Below are positions 15,949 to 24,337 of a DNA stretch of 64,000 nt, one piece after another. How positions within the stretch are numbered: the first letter of the stretch is position 1; the number at the start of each line of letters is the position of its first letter. This stretch comes from JAHCHG01 sp965214585. GTDB lineage: Bacteria; Acidobacteriota; Blastocatellia; Pyrinomonadales; Pyrinomonadaceae. Location: contig OZ243957.1 of the NCBI GenBank assembly GCA_965214585.1, positions 1,240,001 to 1,304,000 of the forward strand. Direction: 5' to 3'. A model generated the notes under the pieces. It was not told the origin of the DNA. It searched no databases and saw only the letters and a list, made by a program, of their open reading frames with translations. Both the position numbers and the translations under genes were made by a program.

Positions 15949-17280
15949 ATGAAAATTATAAAATATCCGAAAAAAGCAGATTGGCAAAAGATTCTGGAGC
16001 GTCCGGCGATTGACACGACGTTTTTGGAACGAACTGTGGCGAATATCTTAAAAGACGTGAAGAATCACGGCGACGAAGCGTTGAAGCATTGCTCGAAACA
16101 TTTTGACAAAGTTGAGTTGGAAGATTTCGCAGTTTCCCAAAAAGAAATTGCGGAAGCCGAAACGCGAATTTCAAGCGAACTCAAAGACGCGATAAAAATT
16201 GCCAAAGCGAATATTGAAAAATTTCACGAAGCGCAGCGCGAAGTTTCGGAAAAAATAGAAACAACCCAAGGCGTTTTCTGCTGGCGAAAAAGTGTGGCGA
16301 TTGAAAAGGTCGGACTTTACGCGCCGGGCGGAACTGCGCCGCTTTTTTCCAGCGTTTTGATGCTCGGCGTGCCGGCGCGAATCGCGGGCTGCAAGGAAAT
16401 CGTTTTGTGTTCGCCGCCTGATACCAAAGGGAAGATCAACGACGCGATTCTTTACGCGGCAAGCGTTTGCGGCATCACGAAAATTTTCAAAATCGGCGGA
16501 GCGCAAGCCGTCGGCGCGTTGGCTTTCGGCACGGAAAGCGTGCCGAAAGTTTACAAAATTTTCGGTCCGGGAAATCAGTTTGTCACCGAAGCAAAACAGC
16601 AGGTCGTAAAATTCGGCGCGGCAATTGATATGCCCGCCGGACCTTCGGAAGTCGCCGTTTTTGCCGACGAAACGAGCGTTCCCGAATTTGTCGCCGCCGA
16701 TCTTTTATCGCAAGCCGAACACGGAACAGACAGCCAAGTTCTGCTCGTTTCAACAAGCGAGAAAGTAATCGAAGAAAGTTTGAAGGAACTCGAAAAACAA
16801 CTCGAAGTTTTGCCGCGCAAAAATATCGCCGAAAAAGCAATCGAAAATTCCAAAGCGATTTTGCTTGAAACAGAAGAAACGGCAATTGAATTTCTAAACG
16901 AATACGCCGCCGAGCATCTTATTTTGGCACTTGAAAACGCGGACGAAATCGCGGAGAAAATCTTTAACGCCGGTTCGGTTTTCATCGGAAATTATTCGTG
17001 CGAATCGGCGGGCGATTATGCTTCGGGAACAAATCACACTTTGCCGACAAACGGTTACGCCAGAAGTTTCAGCGGCGTTTCTTTGGATTCGTTCGTAAAA
17101 AAAATCACGTTTCAAAAACTGACCGAAACGGGAATCAAAAATCTCGGCAGAACAATCGAATGTATGGCTGAAGCCGAAGGCTTAGAAGCGCACAAAAACG
17201 CGGTTTCGGTAAGATTAAAAGCATTAACCACGAAAAAACACGAAGAAACACAAAGGGAGAAAAAAGCCGGAGCGCAATAG
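15949..17280 (+). CDS. hisD: Histidinol dehydrogenase
   Basis: The protein has 443 residues. It oxidises L-histidinol to histidine in two NAD-dependent steps using a zinc ion. Visible signatures are VGLYAPGGTAPLFSSVLM, FGPGNQFVTEAK, DMPAGPSEV, SQAEHGTDSQVLL with the zinc-ligand histidine, and the C-terminal SAGDYASGTNHTLPT. The last 16 or so residues (TTKKHEETQREKK...) are encoded by the left arm of the palindrome at 17224-17323, so the protein has been extended by repeat sequence beyond the normal end near VSVRLKAL. Confidence 0.95.
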   Translation: MKIIKYPKKADWQKILERPAIDTTFLERTVANILKDVKNHGDEALKHCSKHFDKVELEDFAVSQKEIAEAETRISSELKDAIKIAKANIEKFHEAQREVSEKIETTQGVFCWRKSVAIEKVGLYAPGGTAPLFSSVLMLGVPARIAGCKEIVLCSPPDTKGKINDAILYAASVCGITKIFKIGGAQAVGALAFGTESVPKVYKIFGPGNQFVTEAKQQVVKFGAAIDMPAGPSEVAVFADETSVPEFVAADLLSQAEHGTDSQVLLVSTSEKVIEESLKELEKQLEVLPRKNIAEKAIENSKAILLETEETAIEFLNEYAAEHLILALENADEIAEKIFNAGSVFIGNYSCESAGDYASGTNHTLPTNGYARSFSGVSLDSFVKKITFQKLTETGIKNLGRTIECMAEAEGLEAHKNAVSVRLKALTTKKHEETQREKKAGAQ

Positions 17281-17323
17281 TTTATATTTCTTTCGTGCAA
17301 ACTTCGTGTGCCTTCGTGGTTAA
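17224..17323. repeat. Intercistronic palindrome hisD-hisC
   Basis: TTAACCACGAA-N3-ACACGAAG (17224 on) pairs with the mirrored sequence ending 17323 with three mismatches in 22. The left arm lies inside hisD codons, and the right arm ends 7 bases before the hisC ATG. Confidence 0.8.
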
Positions 17324-17330
17324 AATTCTT

Positions 17331-18401
17331 ATGGATTTACAAAATTTAGTTCGTGAAAACATCAAACGCTTGACCGCGTATTCTTCTGCGAGAAAAGAAT
17401 TTACGGGCGCGGCGCAGATTTTTCTCGATGCCAACGAAAATAGTTTCGGTTCGCCGCTTGCGGAAAATTACAATCGTTATCCCGATCCTTTGCAATTGGA
17501 AGTAAAGGAAAAAATTGCAAAAATAAACGACGTTAAAGCGTCTGAAATTTTCATCGGAAACGGTTCGGACGAAGCGATTGATCTGCTTTTCAGGATTTTT
17601 TGCGAGCCGCGAAAAGACAATATTTTGATTTGCCCGCCGACTTACGGAATGTATGAAGTTTCGGCGGAAATTAACGATGTCGAAATAAAACGCGCGAATT
17701 TGACCGAAGATTTTCAGCTTGATTTGGCGAAAATCGAAAAAACGATTGACGAAAATACAAAACTGCTTTTCGTCTGTTCGCCGAATAATCCGACGGGAAA
17801 CGGTTTTCCCGAAAAAGATATTTTGGAATTAACGCGAAATTTCGGCAAAATCGTCGCCCTTGACGAAGCATATATTCATTTTTCGAGGGAAAATTCACTA
17901 ATTGAAAAAATAAACGATTTTCCGAATTTGGTTGTTTTGCAGACCTTTTCAAAAGCGTGGGGTTTGGCGGGTTTGCGAGTCGGTTTGGCGTTTGCAAATG
18001 AAGAAATAATTGAACTTTTCAACAAAGTAAAACCGCCGTATAATATTTCTGAAATCGCGCAAAAGGCGATTCTGGACGCACTCGAAAATAAAGAAAAAGT
18101 TGAAAAAACGATTCGGAAAATCGGCGGCGAGCGCGAAAAATTGATCGAAAATTTATCAAAACTCAAAATCGTTACAAAAATTTATCCGACGGATGCAAAT
18201 TTTGTTTTGGTGAAAACAGTTGACGCGGAGAAAATTTACAGATTTCTGCTCGATGAAAAAATTGTCGTCAGAAACAGAAACAACGTCGAAATGTGCGCGG
18301 GTTGTTTGCGAATTACGGTTGGGACACCTTTTGAGAATGAGAGTTTACTAAAAGCATTGAAAAATTATCCACAGATAAACACAGATGAACACAGATTTTA
18401 A
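17331..18401 (+). CDS. hisC: Histidinol-phosphate aminotransferase
   Basis: The protein has 356 residues. This PLP-dependent fold-type I aminotransferase converts imidazole-acetol phosphate to histidinol phosphate. The PLP lysine is K208 in QTFSKAWGLAGLRVG, the pyridine-binding aspartate is in VALDEAYIHF, and SPNNPTG is the family signature. I start at MDLQNLV (ATG 17331); an in-frame start 36 bases earlier would lie inside the palindrome. The C-terminal residues NYPQINTDEHRF are encoded by the next palindrome's left arm. Confidence 0.94.
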   Translation: MDLQNLVRENIKRLTAYSSARKEFTGAAQIFLDANENSFGSPLAENYNRYPDPLQLEVKEKIAKINDVKASEIFIGNGSDEAIDLLFRIFCEPRKDNILICPPTYGMYEVSAEINDVEIKRANLTEDFQLDLAKIEKTIDENTKLLFVCSPNNPTGNGFPEKDILELTRNFGKIVALDEAYIHFSRENSLIEKINDFPNLVVLQTFSKAWGLAGLRVGLAFANEEIIELFNKVKPPYNISEIAQKAILDALENKEKVEKTIRKIGGEREKLIENLSKLKIVTKIYPTDANFVLVKTVDAEKIYRFLLDEKIVVRNRNNVEMCAGCLRITVGTPFENESLLKALKNYPQINTDEHRF

Positions 18402-18438
18402 TTCAATTTTATCTGTGTTCATCCGTGTTTATCTGTGG
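18369..18438. repeat. Intercistronic palindrome hisC-hisB
   Basis: Arms of 28 bp (18369-18396 and 18411-18438) pair with one mismatch. Each arm is three near-copies of ACAGATRAAC. The left arm codes the end of HisC, and the right arm ends 11 bases before the hisB ATG. Confidence 0.88.
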
Positions 18439-18449
18439 ACAAAAATTAT

Positions 18450-19550
18450 ATGAAAAAATTACTGTTCATAGACCGCGACGGAACTTTGATTCGTGAACCG
18501 GAAGATTTTCAGATTGATTCGTTTGCGAAACTCGAATTTATGCCGCAAATTTTCGCGTATCTGGGGAAAATTGCCGATGAATTGGATTTTGAACTCGTGA
18601 TGGTGACGAATCAGGACGGCTTGGGAACGGATAGTTTTCCCGAAGAAACATTTCATCCGGTGCATAATTTTATAATGAACGCGCTTGAAAATGAAAAAAT
18701 CGAGTTTGCGGAAGTTGTTATTGATAAAAGTTTTGAAAGCGACAATTCGCCGAACAGAAAACCGCGAACGGGACTTTTGAAAAAGTATTTTTCGGGCGAT
18801 TATGATTTGAAAAATTCTTATGTTATCGGCGACAGAGCAAGCGATATGAAACTGGCGGAAAACTTGGGCGCAAAAGGGATTTTTATCAAAAATGAAAAAT
18901 TTGAGCCGGAAAACGAAGATATTTTCATCGCGGAAAACTGGCGCGAAGTTTATGAATATTTGAAACTGCCGCCGCGCAAAGTTTCGCACGAAAGAAAGAC
19001 GAAGGAAACTGAAATTGCCGTAGAACTTAATTTAGACGGCAGCGGAAAAGCGTTGATTGAAACGGGAATTTCATTTTTCGATCATATGTTGGAGCAAATC
19101 GCGCGGCACGGGCAAATTGATCTGAAACTCAATGCACGCGGCGATCTGCACGTTGACGAGCATCACACGATTGAAGACGCGGCGATAACTTTGGGCGAAG
19201 CCTTTGATTTGGCGTTAAAAAACAAACGCGGAATGGAACGCTACGGTTTTTGCTTGCCGATGGACGATTGTTTGGCGCAGGTCGCAATTGATTTCGGCGG
19301 ACGTAATTGGCTCGTTTGGGACGCGGAATTTAAGCGCGAAATGGTCGGGAAAATGCCGACTGAAATGTTTTTTCACTTTTTTAAATCGTTTACCGACAAG
19401 GCAAACTGCAACTTGAACATCAAAGCCGAAGGCGCGAACGAGCATCATAAAATCGAGGCAATATTCAAGGCGTTCGCCAAAGCGATAAAAATGGCTGTCC
19501 GGCGCGACGCGTCGAGCAACAGTCTGCCTTCGACAAAAGGAACGCTTTAG
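18450..19550 (+). CDS. hisB: Bifunctional histidinol-phosphatase / imidazoleglycerol-phosphate dehydratase
   Basis: A fused enzyme of 366 residues. The N-terminal HAD phosphatase (1 to about 170) has the nucleophile motif FIDRDGTL with D8 and D10, TNQDG and the late motif VIGDRASDM. The C-terminal dehydratase (about 180-366) has the manganese-binding DHMLEQIARH, DEHHTIEDAAI and NEHHKIEA motifs. The start at ATG 18450 (MKKLLF) is preferred over a GTG 15 bases upstream that lies in the hairpin arm. The bifunctional form and the gene order are as in enterobacteria and Bacteroidetes. Confidence 0.95.
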   Translation: MKKLLFIDRDGTLIREPEDFQIDSFAKLEFMPQIFAYLGKIADELDFELVMVTNQDGLGTDSFPEETFHPVHNFIMNALENEKIEFAEVVIDKSFESDNSPNRKPRTGLLKKYFSGDYDLKNSYVIGDRASDMKLAENLGAKGIFIKNEKFEPENEDIFIAENWREVYEYLKLPPRKVSHERKTKETEIAVELNLDGSGKALIETGISFFDHMLEQIARHGQIDLKLNARGDLHVDEHHTIEDAAITLGEAFDLALKNKRGMERYGFCLPMDDCLAQVAIDFGGRNWLVWDAEFKREMVGKMPTEMFFHFFKSFTDKANCNLNIKAEGANEHHKIEAIFKAFAKAIKMAVRRDASSNSLPSTKGTL

Positions 19551-19559
19551 AAATGTTAA

Positions 19560-19613
19560 ACGCAGAGTGCGCGGAGATTTTTAAATTTTTCGGGTTTTCC
19601 GCGCACTCTGCGT
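19560..19613. repeat. Intercistronic palindrome hisB-hisH
   Basis: Perfect 16-bp arms ACGCAGAGTGCGCGGA (19560-19575) and its complement (19598-19613) enclose a 22-base AT-rich loop and end 9 bases before the hisH ATG. Confidence 0.85.
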
Positions 19614-19622
19614 CAAAAAATT

Positions 19623-20207
19623 ATGAAAATCGCCATCGTAAATTACAACGCCGGAAACGTCGAATCGGTCAAAAACGCTTTGAACCGTTTGAATGTCAAG
19701 CCGATTTTGACGGACGATGCGGAAGTTTTGAGTTCGGCGGACAGAGTGATTTTTCCCGGTGTCGGCGAAGCGTCGAGCGCGATGCGTTTTTTGCGCGAAA
19801 GAGGTTTGAATGAAACAATTAAAAACTTGAAACAGCCGGTTTTGGGAATTTGTTTGGGAATGCAGCTTTTGTGCGAATCGTCCCAAGAAAACGATACGAA
19901 ATGTCTGGGAATTCTGCCGCACAAAGTTCGCAAATTCGAGTCGGAAAATTTGAAGATTCCGCAGATCGGCTGGAATAATATATTTGATTTGAAAACGGAT
20001 TTGTTTAACAATGTATCGGAAAATTCATATCTTTATTTTGTGCATAGCTTTTACGTCGAAACGGGAAACGAAACGATTGCGGTTTGCGATTACGAAGTGA
20101 AATTTTCGGCGGCGATTCATTATAAAAACTTTTATGCCGTGCAGTTTCACGCGGAAAAATCGGGCGCGGTTGGTGAACGGATTTTGGAGAATTTTTTAAA
20201 AATTTAA
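19623..20207 (+). CDS. hisH: Imidazole glycerol phosphate synthase, glutaminase subunit
   Basis: The protein has 194 residues. It is a class I glutamine amidotransferase that delivers ammonia to HisF. The catalytic triad is visible as C77 in GICLGMQLL, and H176 and E178 in VQFHAEKSG. It is separated from hisF by hisA, as in E. coli. The TAA stop codon is the first part of the next palindrome. Confidence 0.94.
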   Translation: MKIAIVNYNAGNVESVKNALNRLNVKPILTDDAEVLSSADRVIFPGVGEASSAMRFLRERGLNETIKNLKQPVLGICLGMQLLCESSQENDTKCLGILPHKVRKFESENLKIPQIGWNNIFDLKTDLFNNVSENSYLYFVHSFYVETGNETIAVCDYEVKFSAAIHYKNFYAVQFHAEKSGAVGERILENFLKI

Positions 20208-20276
20208 CCACATAGATACATAGAAGACAGATGAAAAGCAAAAAAAATCTATGTTTTCTATGTATCTATGTGGTTA
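20205..20276. repeat. Intercistronic palindrome hisH-hisA
   Basis: Perfect 21-bp arms (20205-20225, starting TAACCACATAGATACATAG, and 20256-20276). The left arm includes the hisH stop codon, and the right arm ends 15 bases before the hisA ATG. Confidence 0.88.
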
Positions 20277-20291
20277 AAAAAATATGAAATT

Positions 20292-21020
20292 ATGATCGAA
20301 ATAATTCCGGCAATTGATGTGATCGAAGGCAAATGCGTTCGGCTCAAGCAGGGCGATTTTGAGCAGAAGAAAATTTACAGCGAAAATCCTCTGGACGTGG
20401 CGAAAGATTTTCAAGCGAAAGGAATCCGGCGGCTTCACGTTGTTGATTTAGACGGCGCGAAGTTCGGACGAGTCACAAACTTAAAAGTTCTCGAAGAAAT
20501 TGCGGCGAAAACCGATTTGAAAATTGATTTCGGCGGCGGAATTAAAACGGACGAAGACATAAACTCGGTTTTTGCGGCGGGCGCGAAAATTGCAAGCATC
20601 GGCAGCGTTGCGGTCAAAGAGCCGGAAAAGTTTTTCGGCTGGATGGAAAAATACGGCGGCGAAAAAATACTGCTCGGCGCGGACGTAAAAGATCGAAAAA
20701 TTGCGATCAACGGCTGGCAGACGACGACGGAACTTGATATTTTGCCGTTTTTGAAAAATTATTACGCCAGAGGCGCGGCAAATGTTTTTGTAACGGACAT
20801 CAGCCGCGACGGGCTTTTGCAGGGAACGGCGGCGAAATTATACGAGGAAATTTTAGCCTATCTGCCGCGTCTGAATTTAATTGCAAGCGGCGGCGTAAGT
20901 TCGATGGAAGACGTGGCGGAACTTGAGCGAATCGGCTGCGCGGGCGTGATCGTCGGCAAGGCGATTTACGAAGACAGAATAAATCTGAGCAAAGTTATTG
21001 AAGGAAATTTTACGAATTGA
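20292..21020 (+). CDS. hisA: Phosphoribosyl-formimino-AICAR-phosphate isomerase
   Basis: A TIM-barrel enzyme of 242 residues that carries out the Amadori rearrangement of ProFAR to PRFAR. The half-barrel phosphate sites are visible as DFGGGIKTDED and ASGGVSSMEDV. The catalytic aspartates are D9 in IPAIDVIEGKCVRL and the one in VTDISRDGLLQGT. The start MIEIIPAID (ATG 20292) is the family start; an upstream in-frame start would lie in the repeat arm. Confidence 0.94.
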   Translation: MIEIIPAIDVIEGKCVRLKQGDFEQKKIYSENPLDVAKDFQAKGIRRLHVVDLDGAKFGRVTNLKVLEEIAAKTDLKIDFGGGIKTDEDINSVFAAGAKIASIGSVAVKEPEKFFGWMEKYGGEKILLGADVKDRKIAINGWQTTTELDILPFLKNYYARGAANVFVTDISRDGLLQGTAAKLYEEILAYLPRLNLIASGGVSSMEDVAELERIGCAGVIVGKAIYEDRINLSKVIEGNFTN

Positions 21021-21039
21021 TCGGCAAATTTTTTAAGAA

Positions 21040-21289
21040 TTTTGCCCGCGAATAAGCGCGAATGAAAGAGAAGAAAGTTTTTACAGGGATGAAGGAGATG
21101 AACACGGATAAGAAAGAATTATTGCAGATTTCAAATTTCAGATTTCAGATCAAAAAAATTTAAAAAATCCCTGTTTATCACCTTCATCCCTGCAAAAACT
21201 TTCTTCAAAAATCCGGGCTTATTCGTGAAAATCTGCGGCTGAAATTTCCTTTCTTATTCGTGCCGATTCGCGCAGATTCGCGGGCAAAA
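21040..21289. repeat. Nested 250-bp palindrome hisA-hisF
   Basis: Outer arms (21040-21063 and 21266-21289) of 24 bp have two mismatches and are built from GCGCGAAT-like units. Inner arms around 21069-21108 and 21170-21208 (GAAGAAAGTTTTTACAGGGA and its mirror) pair over nearly 38 bp. The structure ends 11 bases before the hisF ATG and fills the gap. Confidence 0.82.
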
Positions 21290-21300
21290 ATTCTTTTTTT

Positions 21301-22056
21301 ATGTTAGCTAAACGTATAATTCCGTGCCTTGATGTCAAAGACGGGCGCACGGTCAAGGGAACGAATTTTGTAAATTTGCGCGACGCGGGCGACGCGGTTC
21401 GGCTTGCTGAAATTTATTCCGAACAAGGCGCGGACGAACTCGTTTTTCTCGACATCACGGCGACGAACGAAAAGCGGAAAACTTTGTCCGAACTCGTTAG
21501 AAAAGTTGCGGCGAAAATCAATATTCCGTTCACCGTCGGCGGCGGAATCAACACGATTAAAGACATCGAAATACTGCTGGATTCGGGCGCAGACAAAGTT
21601 TCGATCAATACTTCGGCGGTAAAAAATCCGCAGATTTTGTCGGACGCGGCAAAGAATTTTGGTTCGCAATGTGTCGTTGTGGCGATTGACGCAAAAAAGG
21701 TCGGAGATGTCTGGAAGGTTTTCTTGAACGGCGGGCGAATTGAAACTGAATTTGAAGCAATCAGTTGGGCGAAACGCGCGGTTGACGCGGGCGCGGGCGA
21801 AATTTTGCTGACTTCGATGAACGCCGACGGAACAAAAGACGGTTTTGAAATAGAATTAACACGCGAAGTTTCCGAAAGCGTAAATGTTCCGATTATCGCT
21901 TCGGGCGGCGCGGGAAGCGCGAAAGATTTCGTCGAAGTTTTTACGAAGGGACGCGCAGACGCGGGACTTGCCGCAAGCATTTTTCACTTTCGGGAAATTG
22001 AGATTCCCGATTTGAAAAATTATCTGAATGATAGAAATATTGTTGTAAGAATGTAA
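21301..22056 (+). CDS. hisF: Imidazole glycerol phosphate synthase, cyclase subunit
   Basis: The protein has 251 residues. This TIM barrel uses ammonia from HisH to make imidazole glycerol phosphate and AICAR. The catalytic D11 (IPCLDVKDGRTVKG) and D130 (VVVAIDAKK) are at exactly the canonical positions. Phosphate-binding loops FTVGGGINT and ASGGAGS are intact. Confidence 0.96.
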   Translation: MLAKRIIPCLDVKDGRTVKGTNFVNLRDAGDAVRLAEIYSEQGADELVFLDITATNEKRKTLSELVRKVAAKINIPFTVGGGINTIKDIEILLDSGADKVSINTSAVKNPQILSDAAKNFGSQCVVVAIDAKKVGDVWKVFLNGGRIETEFEAISWAKRAVDAGAGEILLTSMNADGTKDGFEIELTREVSESVNVPIIASGGAGSAKDFVEVFTKGRADAGLAASIFHFREIEIPDLKNYLNDRNIVVRM

Positions 22057-22125
22057 ATCGTAAACGGTAAATTGTTGATACTAAGAAATATAACTCTAAA
22101 TTCAGTAACGATTTATCATTTACCA
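22053..22125. repeat. Weaker palindrome hisF-hisIE
   Basis: GTAAATCGTAAACGGTAAAT pairs imperfectly with AACGATTTATCATTTAC before hisIE. It has the same style as the other his gaps (short repeated GTAAAT units) but lower pairing quality. Confidence 0.45.
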
Positions 22126-22133
22126 AATAAAAT

Positions 22134-22727
22134 ATGAAAATTGACTTTAAAAAATCACCCGACGGATTAGTTCCCGCCGTCGTGCAGGACGCTGAAACGA
22201 GCAAAGTTCTGATGCTCGGATATATGAACAAAGAGGCTTACAAGCGAACGAAGAAAAGCAAAAAAGTTACGTTTTACAGCCGTTCGCGCAAGGAGATTTG
22301 GGAAAAAGGCGCAATTAGCGGAAACTTTCTGAGCGTGAAAAAAATTTTGATTGACTGCGACGGCGACACGATTTTAATCAAAGCGATTCCAAGCGGCGCG
22401 ATTTGTCACACGGGTGCGGACACCTGTTTCAGCGAAAAAAACAAGCCGAAAAATTTCCTTTACGAACTCGAAAAAATTATTCGTGACCGCAAGGAAAACC
22501 CGAAAAAAAGTTCGCACACATCCAAACTTTTCGAGCGCGGCACAAACCAGATCGCCAAAAAAGTCGGCGAAGAAGCCGTCGAATTCGTCATCGAAGCCGT
22601 TGACGGAAACGACAAATTATTAAAAGAAGAAGCGTCCGATCTGCTGTATCATTTTATAACTCTGCTCGTCGCCAAAGACATTCCGCTTGAAAGTGTTTTA
22701 AATGTGTTGAAAAAGCGACGCAGATAA
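22134..22727 (+). CDS. hisI: Bifunctional phosphoribosyl-AMP cyclohydrolase / phosphoribosyl-ATP pyrophosphatase
   Basis: A HisIE fusion of 197 residues that carries out the second and third pathway steps. The N-terminal HisI half (1 to about 105) has LMLGYMNKEAY, the metal-site DCDGDT and the ICHTGADTCF cysteines/histidine. The C-terminal HisE half (about 107-197) has the MazG-like KKVGEEAVEFVIEA and KEEASDLLYH metal-binding helices. Last gene of the operon; no hisN or other gene follows. Confidence 0.95.
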   Translation: MKIDFKKSPDGLVPAVVQDAETSKVLMLGYMNKEAYKRTKKSKKVTFYSRSRKEIWEKGAISGNFLSVKKILIDCDGDTILIKAIPSGAICHTGADTCFSEKNKPKNFLYELEKIIRDRKENPKKSSHTSKLFERGTNQIAKKVGEEAVEFVIEAVDGNDKLLKEEASDLLYHFITLLVAKDIPLESVLNVLKKRRR

Positions 22728-22734
22728 AATTTAG

Positions 22735-23103
22735 AGTTTAACGAAATATATTGAATTTTATGATCAGGTCGGAAAAAGTTTCAAATGGAACAATCCGCCG
22801 TTTAAGCGCGAAGAAATTAAAATTGAGAAGACAATCAAAAAACAACCCGAATGCGGTGTTCACAATGTTGTAAAGGAATGGCGACGGGCGACTTTTGAAT
22901 GCCAAGAAGACGAAATCTCGGTTCGTGTGCCGAATGTTCTCGCTTGGGTTTGCCCCACAGACGGCGAAGCCTCATTTACTCCCGAAACGGTTGACGAAAT
23001 TCTCCTCACCGTGCGTGATTTGCTCGAATCCGCCCGACGCGGGCGCAAACGTCGAACTGTTTTGACGGAATATATCGTTTCCGTCGACGAACACGCCGCT
23101 TAA
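22735..23103 (+). pseudogene. Degenerate YgiT/MqsA-type zinc-finger antitoxin fused to unknown N-terminal fragment
   Basis: An open frame without a proper start codon. Its second half reads PECG...EKEWRR-like residues, VPNVLAWVCPTDGEASFTPETVDEILLTV, the pattern of YgiT-type zinc-finger antitoxins. Of the four zinc cysteines (two CxxC pairs) one in each pair is lost (Q-P-E-C and C-P-T-D), so metal binding is unlikely. The first 35 codons (IEFYDQVGKSFKWNNPPFKR) do not belong to that family as I know it. I read it as decayed toxin-antitoxin DNA; no homology search was made. Confidence 0.5.
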
Positions 23104-23125
23104 AAATTGCGTGAATTGAAAAATC

Positions 23126-23200
23126 AAAGTTGAATTTATCGGCAAATTGCCGGCTTCGGTGATTGAAGAAGTTTTGAAGAAATTGAAAACTTTGCTCTAA
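23126..23200 (+). pseudogene. Possible C-terminal remnant of a MazF/PemK-like toxin
   Basis: Twenty-four codons read KVEFIGKLPASVIEEVLKKL to a stop, resembling the IGRLSPE-type C-terminal helix of MazF toxins. Too short to be certain. It lies between the zinc-finger remnant and the guaA fragment. Confidence 0.3.
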
Positions 23201-23206
23201 AATCAT

Positions 23207-23262
23207 TTCCACTCAATCGTGCTTGGCAGTTTTGATCAAAACATCATCAATAATGCGATTGG
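23207..23262 (-). repeat. Decayed third copy of the guaA 3' end
   Basis: On the minus strand this resembles the last 57 bases of guaA (CCAAGCACGATTGA followed by GTGGAAATGA) with a one-base shift and several substitutions. It marks the outer end of the insertions at guaA. Confidence 0.65.
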
Positions 23263-23512
23263 TGCTGTGGGTTGCAAGTTTCTGAACTTTTGAAACTTGT
23301 GTTAATTTTCAAAAATTATGGATTATTTATGTTAGTATAAAGGAGAGATAAATCTTCTCCTATTCAAAATCATTTCTATAACAGTTGCAAAATTAACCTT
23401 TTGGATTTAACTTAAAAAATTGACATTTGTTAGAATTAAATTGCATTTAATTGATTGAGTTGTTTGTTATATTAAAATAATGCGGAGAATCCTTCAATTA
23501 ATTTGACTTGCT

Positions 23513-24337
23513 ATGAATGAAAACGGAAATTTAAATTCACTGCCTGAATATGAAAATCCACCGCTTATGGAAGTAGTATGCGGTGTTACTTTCAAAAATC
23601 TTGATATTATTGCTCCGCATTTAGGCTTATTATGGCAACAGTATCAACCGGACTTTCCAAGAGTGGAAGAGGTTCCGAATCTTCCGACACCAATTGAAAT
23701 TTTTGAAGGGCAAACATTACAGGGGGAAATTGAATTAACGCGGATGCCGCAACTTCCTAGGGAACTGTTTATCTCGGAAGATGAAAATACCGTTATCCAA
23801 ATTCAGCGAGACAGATTTGCCCATAATTGGAGAAAACAGAGATTTGAAAATCATTATCCCAGATATGATAATGTTTTTAAGTCATTTCAGGAAAGATTTT
23901 CGATTTTTGAAAATTTCATAGAAAATGCTGGTATGCAGATTTCACCAGTGCAATACGAATTAACATACGTTAATCACATTCCGCAGGGGGATTTATGGGA
24001 AAAAGTTTCTGATATTGGAAGTATTTTCGATAAAATAAATTTTTCATTTAGTGGTGATTTAATTTTAGAAGAACCTGAAACTGTAAATTGGCGTATAAGT
24101 TTTGTTTTACCAGAGCAATCTGGAAGGTTATATGCAACTATAAGAACTGGAGCGACCAGAACAATTGATAACAGAAATGTTGTAGTTTTTGATTTAACTG
24201 TTCGGGGGATTGGCGAAAACAAATCATTGTCTAATATGAAACAATGGTTTGATATTGCTCGTGAATGGATAGTAAAAGGTTTTACCGATTTAACTAGCGC
24301 AGAGGCGCAGAAACAACTTTGGAGACGAAAACAATGA
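23513..24337 (+). CDS. TIGR04255-like family protein
   Basis: The protein has 274 residues. It matches my recollection of the sporadically distributed TIGR04255 family: the N-terminal NPPLMEVVCGVTF motif, VQYELTYVNHI in the middle and a C-terminal FTDLTS segment followed by a tryptophan. The function is not known to me. It is the first of three tightly linked genes (4-base then 11-base overlaps) in the interval between two copies of the guaA 3' end. Base composition is more AT-rich than the his genes, in keeping with acquired DNA. Confidence 0.7.
   Translation: MNENGNLNSLPEYENPPLMEVVCGVTFKNLDIIAPHLGLLWQQYQPDFPRVEEVPNLPTPIEIFEGQTLQGEIELTRMPQLPRELFISEDENTVIQIQRDRFAHNWRKQRFENHYPRYDNVFKSFQERFSIFENFIENAGMQISPVQYELTYVNHIPQGDLWEKVSDIGSIFDKINFSFSGDLILEEPETVNWRISFVLPEQSGRLYATIRTGATRTIDNRNVVVFDLTVRGIGENKSLSNMKQWFDIAREWIVKGFTDLTSAEAQKQLWRRKQ

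Noticed and set aside
21414..21980. 188-codon minus-strand frame inside hisF
   Set aside because: Shadow of hisF: its composition (Ser/Pro/Thr-rich) mirrors the coding strand, and hisF is certain.
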